DNA from: Nemania diffusa
Taxonomy: Eukaryota > Ascomycota > Sordariomycetes > Xylariales > Xylariaceae
DNA length: 64,000 nucleotides
Direction of reading: 5' to 3'
Assembly: GCA_038501195.1 (NCBI GenBank)
Contig: JBBPUQ010000006.1
Span: forward strand, 1,550,001 to 1,614,000
The translations under genes were made by a program, and so were the position numbers. The first letter of the stretch is position 1; the number at the start of each line of letters is the position of its first letter. The notes beneath the pieces are model-generated. The model searched no databases. It was not told the DNA's origin and saw only the letters and a program-made list of their open reading frames with translations. Below are positions 1 through 11,319 of this stretch, in pieces.

Positions 1-2443
1 CGCTGAGTTGTTTTCGAGGCGGTATCCTGAGCCACATACGCCCAAATGGCCCAACTTTCAAGTATGCACAGGCGGTGTTGAATATTAGACTGTTGGGGAT
101 TTCTTCTGCAAGAGTGCTAGCTTCTGGGGATAGATTCTCTAGTTGTCGTCTGGTTTCAAGATCTTGGGCGGTTGTAGGTGGCCACCACTGGGTATCGGTA
201 TGCTCCTCCAAGTTTCGTAAAGCTGCGAAAGCGGTCGCGTCCTCGGAAAGGTCGTGGAGTCGTTCCGTCCGTGGAGTACGGGCCGTAGAAGGTGGCCAGG
301 GATGAGAGGCATCACCTTCCCGTGCTTTATGATGTCCCCAGTCCCAGACATGCTTTGTGAGCTCGTCTAGCTCTCCAGCCCCGACAGTCATCGGATCATC
401 AGATATTGAAGATGGCCACCATGAAGTTGCTGCCTCCTTGATTACCTTAAGAGCAGCCCGTTTTTGTTTTGTAAGGTAGTGTTCTAGAGACAGATGTTGC
501 TCTCTGATAGGTCTAAGCCCGTCTTTCGGATCAGACACAAAAAAATTGACAAAACTTGCCTCTACTTGCGAGACTCTCCATCCTAGAAATATACCTGGTG
601 CGATTGTCCAGTCTGTATCCCACGTTGCCCTGCTGTCCCAAGATGCCCAGCTCCAGCTTGGCACATTATCAACCACCCGTTTCGTCCCCATGAAACCAGG
701 TTCGGGAACCCAACGTAAAGACTCGGTGAAAAATTCCTCAGGATGACCTTGAAAGATTGGTCTCTTGAGCCTCGTCTCTAGTACGTTTACTACACCCGCG
801 AATGCGCGCAAGACATCCTCGGGGAATGTGAGTTTCCTCGGACTGAACTGGGCTATCACCTTGGAATAAGTTGCGAAGGAGTCTACGCCAAAATCCCACT
901 CGCGTCGTTCTTGTATTTCCCAAGGGCCCGCCTTTTCCCATTCCATTCCATTCTCATCTTCTGGCTTTTCTTGCCACCTCTGTTTCATACAATTGCCGTA
1001 GACTTGGCCTGCATCGAAGTAGATTTTACGCTTTGACAAGGCTCTCTCCTGAAAAGTCCAACCTCTGGAGTCCCACGTCGATTCTGAAATGGCCATATCG
1101 ATGAGTGTTGGTCTGGCCTCTCCTACCGGGTTCGACATAGTCGGTAGTAAATCCCACTACGACACATAGAATTAGTTATCACCACCAAGAAAGTGGTTTG
1201 GAAAGAATTTTCTCCCCTAGCAGTGTGAAGAGCTTTGAAGATATAGCTGGGGCCCGAGAAGGGGCCTCTATATTTGAGTCGGTGAAGCAAGTAGATAATA
1301 ACCCCAAGAATTACTTACACTCCGGTTGTGGAAGCTCTGGTGGCGTGGTCGGTAGGGAAGCCCTACTAGGCCGGGTATAGGGCCGTCCCCAAGAGCAACG
1401 ATTGTTAGAAATGCACGATCGTATATCACGCCCATGGCATTAATGTGCTGTTCTTTCAGCTCTAAATCGTTTTGCACGATGCAGAAGCGGTCAACCCAGA
1501 GATATCGCTGCCCAATCTCGACACACAAGCTAATAGCATCCGCTACCACTTCTGGTAGGATTGAGTCGTTTAGACTATCGGGCTCTTCTAGATCTTTTAT
1601 GTTTTCGAGCCGGAGCTGCAAATTCTGCTTTTCTGGCGAAGACGATGCGGCACTCCAGACGTAGCTCAGGGCGACGTACTCGACCTTTGACTGTGGCAGG
1701 ACTACTCGTCGCTCGAGGACATCGATCAATCGAAACCCCTCCGGCACGTTTACCGAGGATGGGAACCACGAATCACCGCACGCCCCTCCATGCTCCTGAG
1801 TGCAGCGATGAAGCCATTTGGTAATCTGGCTCGTATCCATGACTTTCCTCTCCCACGGGACGACCTGTGAAAGATCGTAGCACCACTTCTCGTACCGGAG
1901 AACGAGCTCGGTGACGCCCGGCTGGTATGTCCATGAATTCTCACCTATCGGGGCCGTGGCGATACAGATGGCGAGCACGCACTTCTGCAGCCAGGGCACC
2001 ATGCCCCTCTCTTCGGCCGTCTGCTCATCATGCACATTCCACTGGCTCTTAGCCGGGTCGAGGATGAAAGGTCTCCAGACGGCGATTTTGGTCTCCTTGC
2101 CGCCCCCACTCTCGCTACTGGCCCTCTGGAGAGCATTCCCGACTGCCGAGCACATGATGCAGTTTCCGCGGGCTGCATAGTGCTCGCTTGAAAAGAACTT
2201 GAGGTCTTTCAGCTCGCTGTAATTGCTCCTTCTGTTCGGTGGCCAGTCTGGGTTGTGCTTGTAGCAGAAGAGTACTGGGTTGAGGGGCGCGTGGCTCCCG
2301 GTCCTTTCGCGACAGTAATTGACGTGGAGGAGGTCGTCCCAGTCTTGACAGTCGCCACATAGCCGAGGGTTGACGCGGGGCGATTGACCCGCGTCTTTGG
2401 CTTCGCAAATTGTACATTGTCTGACGTTCATATTGTCATCCAT
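1..2443 (-). CDS. HET-domain (heterokaryon incompatibility) protein, partial at window edge
   Basis: Two exons on the minus strand, 2443..1319 and 1156..1, with the 3' end beyond the window. The intron 1157..1318 has a GTAAGT donor, a CTAAT-like branch site and a TAG acceptor, and the frame is kept. The N-terminal ~160 residues hold CxxC pairs (CTIC, CGDC, CIMC). The HET core follows: YVALSYVWSA, then LWVDRFCIVQ, then a MGVIYDRAFLTIVAL block. Exon 2 continues with STWDSRGWTFQERALSKR and the late HET signature PSWSWASW, and stays open to base 1 without a stop. The usual G after W in the first motif is S here. HET proteins act in vegetative incompatibility and cell death on non-self contact; the ligand is not predictable. 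The start is the first ATG after an AT-rich upstream region. The family call is secure, the biological role inferred. Confidence 0.88.
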
Positions 2444-3291
2444 TCATAAAGGTAGAAAACATATCTATTTTTTTTACAATCTAGTATATGGGAATCTAAT
2501 AAATACCTAGATAGACTTGCCAAGCTTTGGGTATTGGCAGCTGAGTCTAGGCTTATGCCACTAACTCTCGTCAGTTGGTGTTAAAGATAAGCCGGCGGAA
2601 CAATAGCTGAGAAGTTGGGAGGTTTAGCTTGTGATACGATTATAAATGATAAGTAGATTCTGGTTGGCTATTATAGTGCTGTAAGGACCTATTCTATAAA
2701 TTATTCAGACGTACCTTGCATATATTTAAAGAAATAAATACCGAACCAGAGTTTAATCTATACACCATCTTTAGCAATTGATTATAACCTCGTTAGCGGA
2801 ACCTAGCTTATTAACAGGAGTATGAACAACGGCAGAATGTATAACAAGTACTCGATGTATTACTTAATTACTTACATACCTACTAAATCCAGTAGACTTT
2901 GGATCGTAAGTGACACATAGACGATCGGGCGACCGGCTAACTTTATTGTATTAGGTAACTATAGTGTTTCAGGTGTTACACATGTATTAATTCTTTAGTT
3001 TCTAATAAAACACTAAAATAGTCGTGATAGTATTCAAACTGCTACAAAATCTAGCTTCAGGTAGTAGCGAGTTAATGGATCGTAACTTGCTGCTGCGTAC
3101 TTTGGCCATGGCTAAAATGTGAAGCGACTATTAAACTAAGTAAGTAGAGGGACCTAGTCTAGATATGAAAGGTGTCTAGTGTAGGTGGGCTGCTTAACAT
3201 GTAAGCACTCTTCAGCAGCAGCAATAATATGGTTCTACCTGTCCTAGCGCATACTAGAATCTTACTGTACTACAAGTGCCCGCCACGATCT
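2444..3291. other. AT-rich intergenic stretch, no gene seen
   Basis: About 850 bases between the start of the HET gene and the 3' end of the RBR gene. Both strands are rich in stops, and I see no RNA gene or mobile element. It should contain the promoter of the HET gene and the terminator of the RBR gene. Confidence 0.5.
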
Positions 3292-4605
3292 TTAATGATC
3301 TCGACAAGATCCCCAGACGCCGCCACAGATATAGCAAAACTGCCCGCCGCATCTACATGTCATGTGCGTACACCCTGATCTCCTCTCGACCATGTTGTTG
3401 CAGCTGGGGCATGACCTCCAGCCATTCCTCGCTGCAAGAGAGACTGCTTGCTGCATGCCGACGTCCTGTGGGCAGATCCCGGCGTGAGCGGCATTCCGAC
3501 ACATTCTGCATGTCCTAGACGCGCACGCGCGACAAACCGCTACATCCGGGCCTTGGTACTGTGCCGGCGGCACAAAGGCCCCGCAGGCCCTATTTGAGCA
3601 ATAGACGGGGTTTGGCGTTCTCAATTCCAACATCATGAGTCTATACCTCTCCCGAAAGTCCGCCGTTGTGGTGGGACATAGATCTACCGGAATCTCCTGA
3701 GTACAGCACCGAAATGGCTGACGACTATCTAAGGCATTCTGGAGAGCGGCTTGGTTTTTCCGAGTTAATTTAAGCATCCTTTGATTCTGCATAGCATCTA
3801 CAGAGATGTGAGGGAACTTACTTTGAAGATCTTGGTGGCAATACCAGTGCGCGCAGGGTGCCTGGGCCATGGAACCTATATCATCCTCTTCTATGCAGAC
3901 TACACATTCTCTGAGACGTTCCCGACGTATCCGCTCTCTCTCTTCCGCCTCTGCCTGGGCCTGTATTCGTGCCTCTTCGGCTCTGGCCTCTACCTCTATT
4001 TGCTCAGCGAGTATTCTGGCCTCTGCTTCTATTTGCTCGGCATGCATTCGGGCCTCTTCTTCTACCTGCTCGGCAAATAATCTATCTTGCTCTAATTGTC
4101 TCTGTCGTAAAGCTTCATATCTCATCCGGATCACGGATTCTCTTATGGAATTTTGTATGGCCTCTCTCCGTACTTCCTCAGCAATTCTTTCTTCTTCCAC
4201 TATGGCTCGACGAGTCTCAAACTCCAACATCATCTGCTGGAAATTATCTATCTGCTCCTGACGCCGAGTTTCTTCTCGCTCTTGTGCTTCTCTCGCAGCC
4301 GACTCGCGAAACTGCCGAAATATTCTCAACTCTTCATATTGGCGCTCTCTCATCGCCAGAGCTTCTGCTCTTACATGGTCTGTCAACCCATCCTGCGCCC
4401 TTTTCGCCGCTGCGAGTCGTTCGTACGTATTCGGAGATAACACCGGCTCTGGTGGGGGCCGCGGAATCGCAGAAGCTTCCGGATACTCGACGTATCTACT
4501 GGCGGCCGAGCCTTGCGTTGGATTAGACCGCGGGAGCACCGAAACACTCCGCTGCCGAAACTGGCGCGCATCTTTCGGACGGATAATTTGGCGTTTGGCC
4601 GCCAT
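3292..4605 (-). CDS. RBR-type (RING-IBR-RING) E3 ubiquitin ligase
   Basis: Exons 4605..3822 and 3749..3292, giving 413 residues. The intron 3750..3821 is 72 nt with a GTAAGT donor and an internal TTAACTC branch site. It is a multiple of three without stops, so an unspliced reading also stays open. Splicing it out restores the compact RING1 spacing between WYCHQDLQ and ALQNALDSRQPFRCC. The first ~230 residues are charged and disordered, with a Glu/Arg/Ala-rich coiled coil (about 80-230). RING1 begins with CVVCIEE (C234, C237). An IBR with YCSNRACGAF and CRMCRNAAHAGIC follows, then RING2 with CPSCNNMVERRSGCTHMTC. The Cys in SGCTHM (about residue 388 after splicing) matches the thioester-forming catalytic Cys of RBR ligases. 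The protein ends soon after CYICGGVWGSC, short but complete for RING2. The target is unknown. Confidence 0.85.
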   Translation of the reverse strand: MAAKRQIIRPKDARQFRQRSVSVLPRSNPTQGSAASRYVEYPEASAIPRPPPEPVLSPNTYERLAAAKRAQDGLTDHVRAEALAMRERQYEELRIFRQFRESAAREAQEREETRRQEQIDNFQQMMLEFETRRAIVEEERIAEEVRREAIQNSIRESVIRMRYEALRQRQLEQDRLFAEQVEEEARMHAEQIEAEARILAEQIEVEARAEEARIQAQAEAEERERIRRERLRECVVCIEEDDIGSMAQAPCAHWYCHQDLQSKFPHISVDAMQNQRMLKLTRKNQAALQNALDSRQPFRCCTQEIPVDLCPTTTADFRERYRLMMLELRTPNPVYCSNRACGAFVPPAQYQGPDVAVCRACASRTCRMCRNAAHAGICPQDVGMQQAVSLAARNGWRSCPSCNNMVERRSGCTHMTCRCGGQFCYICGGVWGSCRDH

Positions 4606-5347
4606 CAAAGGTATGTAGATGTATCATGAAAGCTAAAGAATTGCGGCGTTAGAGATAGGAGTCGAGCTGCGGGGGCCACATGGCATGACCGGAGATGCAT
4701 AATCTAGGCCAGCACCCATGGATCGAATAAATCCTGGCAACCACTCAAGATACAGGACTGTCAGCCTCGTTTGGGCGTTATATCGTCTCACTATCTCCAA
4801 GCGCGCAAGCATCCTATTGGTGACGCCTCTATTACCCGGTCATCTTGAATGAAAGACCTCGGCTTGTTCTGTACGCAGGGAGTTAGCACCTGATCCTACC
4901 TACTCTGTAGGTCGAAGGGCGTTATTAGCTTGGACGAGTATGTAGAGCATGCATGCTATGCGCGCCCTCTTTCTCACATAGACCAATAGCATTAGAAGTG
5001 CACTAGAAGTGCATTAGAAGTGCATTTTGGTAGGATGCCCCTGGACATGATTGTTGCGTTGCAACCATACAGCGTAAGCACTGCACGAAGGATCTATTTA
5101 CGCAGGACCAATCGATAAGATAAAGCTGGCTAATACGTCGCCGTATGGTGCGCGGTTCATCGAATCCTTCAAAGCTGGGTTGGGTGCCCTTGGCTGCAAC
5201 CTCATTCTACGAACGCAACGTTCGCCGGGCAAGGACAGATAAATGCCTGCCAAGGCAGCCTGAGTTGGGAGATTAAACAGGAAACCACAAGAACCATGTT
5301 CCCTCCCTGTTCTCGCTAATCATGCATCCCCATCGTTTGTGTTAAAG
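4606..5347. promoter_or_regulatory. Divergent promoter region between RBR ligase and glycine-rich protein genes
   Basis: About 740 bases separate the starts of two divergently transcribed genes, so both promoters must lie here. It contains a short 11-bp tandem repeat (annotated separately). No coding frame is supported on either strand. Confidence 0.5.
4991..5023. repeat. Three tandem copies of an 11-bp unit (ATTAGAAGTGC)
   Basis: Units at 4991-5001, 5002-5012 and 5013-5023; the middle copy differs by one base (ACTAGAAGTGC). The array lies in the divergent promoter and resembles the 10-bp GTGCATTAAA array at 39851-39880. Confidence 0.85.
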
Positions 5348-8300
5348 ATGAATGTGAAACTCTCAATTGATGGTCAAGACGGGATACTTATAGCCCAGAG
5401 CACTGGGCTACGGGGTCTTCGGACGGATGGCGATCTTCAATTACAGCTCTATGATAAGGTATGTCACGGATCCGGGTGCTGTACCTACACGATACTAGAA
5501 CCTTGCTCCTATAATAGAACCCGTCTCATTTTTTTGGTGCGGATGGGGTTTGATTTGAATATAGTGTTCTAACTAAGATACGCAGAGCCTAGAGTACACA
5601 CACAACGGGCGTCCTGGAAAGGACGCCCCTGGGTCGATACCTGGATCAGCGGCCGGTCACCTTTCAGTACGGATTGTTGAGTCTCCCGTAATAAAAGGCG
5701 GCATACGTGCAATAGTTCTTGCATCTCAGAGCTCGCACGAGCTCCCTCCGTCCATAGATGTCCCAGTAGGCCGAGATCTGCTCCTCACCGCAATTGGTGG
5801 CAATGGTGAAGACGGTATGAATGGCGAAGACGGAGTTGATGGGCGACCCGGGATCAATGGAGTGGATGCGTCAGAGACCTTCGAGGCTACGGTACGAACA
5901 AGTAATGCGTATACTGCTTCCTTCTCAGCTGATAATAAGAAAGCCAGGTTCTGATGGCGGTCATGGCGGCAAGTCCGTTGCCCCTAGTATTTCCGACTAC
6001 GGCGAATATTAGCTAATCATACAGGCAGTGCCGGACATGGCGGCGATGGCGGAGACGGTGGAGATGGTGGCACCATAGAGATTGTTGTGCACGAAGATCA
6101 GACGCATCTTCTCATGGCAGTCAAGTGGGATATTTCCGGCGGGAAAGGCGGTCGACATGGTAAACATGGCCAGCCGGGTCGCGGGGGGAGCGGAGGAAAA
6201 GGAGGGAAAGGATACGAATGGTATGTCTTCTACCCAACGTCGCAGGGGCACGGATGCTTATTGCTGCAACATAGGCAAAGGCACGATGGCTATGTTTATA
6301 GTTGTACCGCTCGCTGTATTGGAGGTGATACGGCCAACAATTCTAGCAGCTTTTCCAGCAGCCTAGTTCGTTACAAAACAACAGTGGACATGCGCCGGTA
6401 AGCCTCCCGAGCACTCCTAAGGCACTGTTTCTAAAGCATCCTACCTACTCGGTTTAGCAATCTAGCGCTCGCACACGTCAGCAATCAGGTCGCGACTAGT
6501 AGTAACACGGCTCATTTTATAGCTCAGGTTGCAACAGGACTGCGGGGGGCACGCGATCCGCCGGCGAGCCCTGGTGCGTGCAAATGTCATGGCGGGCAGG
6601 GACACTGCACTGGATGTGACAGCCGTCCTTTGATGCAGACACATAAGCGAGTTGAAGGCCTGGATGGGTTGGAGGGTCATTCTGGTACACTAGGTACAAG
6701 TGTCCTCCACAATGGCGAGAACGGTGCTCCGGGCAACGTAACAATTGTGGTAGAGAATTCGGATGGAAGCCGTCAAGAGTATAGCTCCCTATACAGTCTT
6801 GAACTCATAGATTTTGACGTCGAGGATGAGAACGGAGACGGAATTTTCGAACCTGGTGAACATCTATTTGTTCGAAGAATCACAGTTCAGAACTCCGGTA
6901 TGTGCTAGTGTACCATTGTGGTTACCTTGGGTACTAACTCAACCGTCTATAGGAGGAATGCCTTCTCCGATGCGCCCCATACAACTGAACTTGGTTGAAT
7001 CAGATTGGTTCAAGCTAGTAGATGAGTATGATGGTCAGACTTTTCTGCCCTCGATAAGAGAGGGGTCATCAGTTACCATCTACGGTCCTATCAAAGTGCG
7101 AATCCGAGAACGAGAAGAGTACGAGATCCCGGAGACAGGGGCTTTATTCGTCCATCACGAAGCTATTCACCTTAGTGCGATTATGCCTTGGATTGAAAGA
7201 GAAATTGCGAACTTCGGGTTCAATGAAATGGTTGAGATCAAGTTTCCATGTGAGCTGAGAAACTTTCAAGCTCTGGCTACGATCGCTCAAGGATCACAGA
7301 GTAAACTGTCGTTTGAGGTATGTACCTTATTATCAGCCGCTTCTCAGGGTTTAGGATTGCTAACATTAAGAAAGGTATATAATCGTGGAAGTGTCTCAAT
7401 TGGACCTAACGGCTATAACTCCCGAATTATTGAGATCGACGTTTCGTTCCCTGAAGCCTTTGGAGAGCTCGAATCGGAGCCTGATCAGTGGCATGAATCC
7501 ATTACTATTCCTCCTGGTGATAATATCCGGGGTGGGGGAGGCCTGGTTCTAAAGCGGCAGCTCCGTGTCCATAGTAACGCCCCTTGCTATCAACATGTTG
7601 CGGCCCTGTTCAAACTTTATTTGGGAAAACCAAATGATCGTAGACCTAATGGCCAACAGGATGTTAATCTTATACACGTTGTTGAGATTAAGATGCAAGT
7701 GTCTGATCACTATACCGCTCATCCCGACGCGTCTTTCCTCTTGGTAACCAACTCTGAAACCGTAGGCGAGAGAGCCCAGTCAATACGTCGGTTCGTCAAC
7801 AATTCCCTTGGGATGGAGATCGATACGTGGAATATATCCCTTTACGCCGGTCTTTACCAGAAGGACCAGGATTCTGGCGCCGTGAACATCAATGTTTTGT
7901 CTAGGTATCACGGGAAAACAATCATATTCTTGGGGAATGAGTTTAGTTTCTTTGGCCAAGGTAGAAAGAACATATTCGGTGTTTGCGATCCAAGAGATAT
8001 TGCTACTGCTGCTGCTAACGATACCAATCTTCTGTTTCTGGATACACCGGATTTTAAGCCTCACGAGAAACTACTCAGCGACATCTCTTTCTGGCCCAGC
8101 CAACCCATTTCTGGTACGCGAGCTAACATTAGTCAATCACATCAATTCCACAGTGTACCAGACTTCGTCACAGCAATCACACAGCAGAAGCAGTATTTTA
8201 ATCTCAGCCACAGGAGGGATATCATAACATTACCCAAGAAGTGGCATCAACTTGTTTCTTTGAGTCCAGAGACGGTGGCAAAGAAGGTGGCAAAGCAGCT

Positions 8301-9240
8301 TCGGCGGAGTCTCCCCGCAGAGAGATTTCTCATCACATTCCATGCATCGAGTCCTCCGGACATTATTGTCACTACTGGAACCCCACACTACAGCTCAATG
8401 GCTGCTGTGGAACGACGGGCACCATCAGAGCAGATAACTGACACGTCGGCATCTGATGGACTCCCCCCTATTGAAGCCTATATGATCGTGGAAGCTCTTG
8501 CGTTGCACCACAAAGTAGACCTGCTGTGGGACACGGTGGTAGGATCCGTCAACGTGGGCGCTCTTAACTCTGAGTTTGCTATTCAGGCCCTTACTATTTC
8601 ACTTATACAGACAACCCATCGTGAAATCGAACTGCTATTGCATAAAGCACCCTGGCCAGACAAACTGCTACCATCGAGCCCATCGAAGTCCTCCTTTGGA
8701 GAATTGAAAACTCTGTTCGCCTCTCATCTACCCGCGCTTCACGCCATTATATTTCATCCACCAGCGTCAGAACCAGCCGTGGTTGTCAATGAAAACGTCC
8801 AGTCAGTCCTAATCTTCGCACTTTCTGCTACACGATCACAATCGAAACGGCAAGTTGCCGCACGGGTGCTCATGCCTACCCACAATCGCCGGCGGAGGGT
8901 AGACGCCTTTCTCAGGACTGTGATTACTATGTTCTTGAGGAAGAAAGGTTACACCGAGATTGAGCTATCGGGTCTTTTTTCTATAGTTAGTCAAGTGCAC
9001 ATGATGGCGAAGCGAAACACGAGCGCAGCAGTTTTGCGGCTGGTTGCAGATTTGACTAAGCAAAGCGAGTATGCTGTATTAAAGGGGAAACAAGATGCCA
9101 CTGACATAGTGCGCGGTTCGACATATCTTGCTCCGGGAGATTGGGATAATAGGGCGGCAACAGCAGAGGAACAGTCTAAGAAGGTAATGAAAGAAGCGAA
9201 AGAAGCACGAAATATGCTCGATAGAATGCTAGTATCATGA
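5348..9240 (+). CDS. Large protein with glycine-rich/collagen-like N-terminal region, seven exons
   Basis: Deduced exons: 5348..5458, 5586..5891, 5944..5968, 6025..6397, 6458..6897, 6953..7317, 7375..9240, about 1161 residues in one unbroken frame. The fifth exon could instead start at 6482, giving 8 fewer residues. The third exon is only 25 nt and is followed by a GC-AG intron (5969..6024, donor GCAAGT). Intron 7318..7374 is 57 nt, a multiple of three with no stop, so unspliced DNA still reads open. Residues ~1-110 begin MNVKLSIDGQDG. Residues ~110-200 are collagen-like or Gly-rich, with runs such as NGEDGMNGEDG and GHGGDGGDGGDGG. Further Gly-rich segments and a CKCHGGQGHCTGC knot follow. 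Then comes DFDVEDENGDGIFEPGE, which looks like a Ca-binding or beta-domain entry, and NSGGMPSP, then a long (~600 residue) mixed region. I recall related fungal proteins of unknown function with the same order of Gly-rich part and GIFEPGE block. No signal peptide or membrane segment is evident. The role is unknown. Confidence 0.8.
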
Positions 9241-10296
9241 TACCTACACTTGATAAAGATTACACGGGACGAAGCAACTCTTTCTTTCTATTTCCTACTT
9301 CTTGAATCTCACCGTCAGTGCGTTGTTAGAGAATAGTACCGTTACTATGCATTGTCTGTCTACACATTAACACCACGGATCACCCACTTCAACGCCAAAT
9401 GACTCACCACCGTGATAATTACGATGGAAGGTTATTAGCATGTCGTAAGTAGCCCGACAAAGGGCATAGCGACAGCGCTCCATTGGGAGGGTTCCCAACG
9501 AAATTTGGGGGGCACTACCATGTCGCGTGCCGTCGTCATCTTCTGGGTTGGAAGGCTGATGGGCTCGTCCACGACTAGGTTTCCCCACGACATTTGCCGG
9601 TTTGAGGACACGCAACAAGGAGCGGACACCTACAAAGCCCGTGTTGTGAGCGATATGGCTCCGTGGAGTTTCCGACTCAACTAGCTGGTACCATCGACTC
9701 AAGAGGTCAAATAGATGTCGTCTAAGAAGCTGTGGAAATCAGCCTGAGATGCGTGCGACAGCATCAGGGGTCGAAACACAAGCCAAGATCATTCAGCCTC
9801 CTTTATTATATGCCATCAATTTCCGACGCAGATAAACGCGTCAGTTTTCGTACGTTGCATTAATAATTTTTTTGATGCCTGGCGGCAATCTAGTTGCCTA
9901 CCACCAACTTCGTTGGAGATGAATCTCGGTGCCTGATGGCGACTCCACTCTCGAAATAGGGGCTTAGGTATTGATCGACCTGTAGCTAGGAAAGGTGAGA
10001 ACCAACAGACAACATCGCTGACGTGATGCAATAATCTCATGATAATAATATTTGAGGTGTCTACAAGCCACGAGCAAGTCTATCTACATAAATCATCACC
10101 TCGCCTGTCTTTTACTATCCTTCTCCTACGGTGAGACACTACTGAGTTACTACCCTCGATACGCATAAAAGCATCCTTTTAGCAAGTTGAAATTGGTTGT
10201 CAACGATTTATATAAGACTTCAAACGCGACTACATATTACCTCTCCCAATCACTACTACTGTTCACGTTTCAATCGTTAGCCTACCATCTTTGACC
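9241..10296. other. Intergenic, no supported gene; 3' part is the promoter of the hydrolase gene
   Basis: Open frames here (for example minus 9702..9367) have no recognisable motif and start with non-ATG codons. A TATA-like element lies at 10209-10216. I see no repeat or RNA gene. Confidence 0.45.
10209..10216 (+). promoter_or_regulatory. TATA-like element (TATATAAG)
   Basis: TATATAAG lies 81 bases before the ATG at 10297, at a plausible distance for a fungal core promoter given a short leader. Inferred from sequence only. Confidence 0.4.
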
Positions 10297-11319
10297 ATGG
10301 ACGTACGCGAGCAACGAAGAACTCTTACTGAGGCCGAGACAACCGGTCTCGAATACATCGGCCCATGCCCTCCTCACCTGGGCGAGGCGTGGATCGACGT
10401 CCCTCTTCCCGACGGTCAAACGAACAGGACAAAAGTGGTGTGGCCTCGGCCGTCGGGCGAGCTACCGCTGCGATGTCCGCTCGTCGTCTACTTTCACGGC
10501 GGCGGCCTCTCGGTCTGGACCCCCGACTCAGTCCTCGCGCCCGCGCGCGGCTTCGCAACCCTCCTGTCCTGCGTGGTAGCCTGCCCGACCATCAACCAGC
10601 TCCCCGAGCAGGGGTTTCCGGCGCCCGTGCGCATCGCCTGGGAGACATGTGCGTGGCTATCCGATGCCAAGAATCTGAACGACGGCGTCTTGAAAGATGT
10701 CGGGACAAGCGTCGATCTGGACCGCGGCTTTGTCGTTGGCGGCCTCAGCTCTGGCGCCGCCGCCGCTGCGGTCATCGGAACCATACCCGGTGCCGTCGCG
10801 GCTGGGGTTGGGGAGTTTGTCGGCTTGACTCGCCTGCAGAGTCCCATCACTGGCATCTTCACAGGGCTACCGTTCTTGGTCACTGAAGCTATGATCCCGG
10901 AGAAATATCGACCTATCTTCAAATCCAGGGAGGAGACCGAGAAGAACAAAGCCACGAGTGCTGGCATGCGTCGAGACCTGGAACCTTATCTCGGCGTTCA
11001 CTCTCCCTGGTTCTCGCCCATCAATCTGGAGTTATCCGATCCCAAGGCCTTCCAGGGTCACCCGCCGAAGGTCTGCATTTATGGTGGGGAACTTGATCCG
11101 TTTCGGGACGACTCTATTATATACGGGAAGTGGCTCGAGCAGCTGCCGGGAGTGGAAGTCAGGGCTTCTGTGCTCGAGGGCGGAGACCACTCCGCGTCTT
11201 GGATATCGGCGCCGTGGCCTACCTGCCACACACGTGAGGTTAGAGAGGTGACTATCGACGGTATGGCCTGGCTCTTGAATGTGGACTGGGATAGAAACCC
11301 AGAATCTCTCCCTCTCTAG
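10297..11319 (+). CDS. Alpha/beta-hydrolase fold-3 (HSL-type) esterase/lipase-like protein
   Basis: A single exon of 340 residues starting MDVREQRR at the ATG in an ACCATGG context. The oxyanion motif HGGG is in VVYFHGGGLSV. The nucleophile elbow GLSSG (GxSxG) follows at mid-protein. The acid is probably in GGELDPFRDD and the histidine in EGGDHSASW, so the triad looks complete. This pattern is typical of fold-3 (hormone-sensitive-lipase-like) esterases acting on small esters. There is no signal peptide, so it is probably cytosolic. It lies tail-to-tail with the secreted Sde182-like gene. The gene is GC-rich compared with its AT-rich flanks. Substrate not predictable. Confidence 0.88.
   Translation: MDVREQRRTLTEAETTGLEYIGPCPPHLGEAWIDVPLPDGQTNRTKVVWPRPSGELPLRCPLVVYFHGGGLSVWTPDSVLAPARGFATLLSCVVACPTINQLPEQGFPAPVRIAWETCAWLSDAKNLNDGVLKDVGTSVDLDRGFVVGGLSSGAAAAAVIGTIPGAVAAGVGEFVGLTRLQSPITGIFTGLPFLVTEAMIPEKYRPIFKSREETEKNKATSAGMRRDLEPYLGVHSPWFSPINLELSDPKAFQGHPPKVCIYGGELDPFRDDSIIYGKWLEQLPGVEVRASVLEGGDHSASWISAPWPTCHTREVREVTIDGMAWLLNVDWDRNPESLPL

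Noticed and set aside
4991..5023. Possible CRISPR-like array
   Set aside because: Directly tandem 11-bp units without spacers in a eukaryotic genome.
6814..6952. The 5' end of a continuous 808-codon frame as the true start of the glycine-rich protein
   Set aside because: Between 6814 and 6952 it reads exon 5 in the wrong frame and then an intron. The correct frame upstream carries DFDVEDENGDGIFEPGE and joins at 6897/6953.
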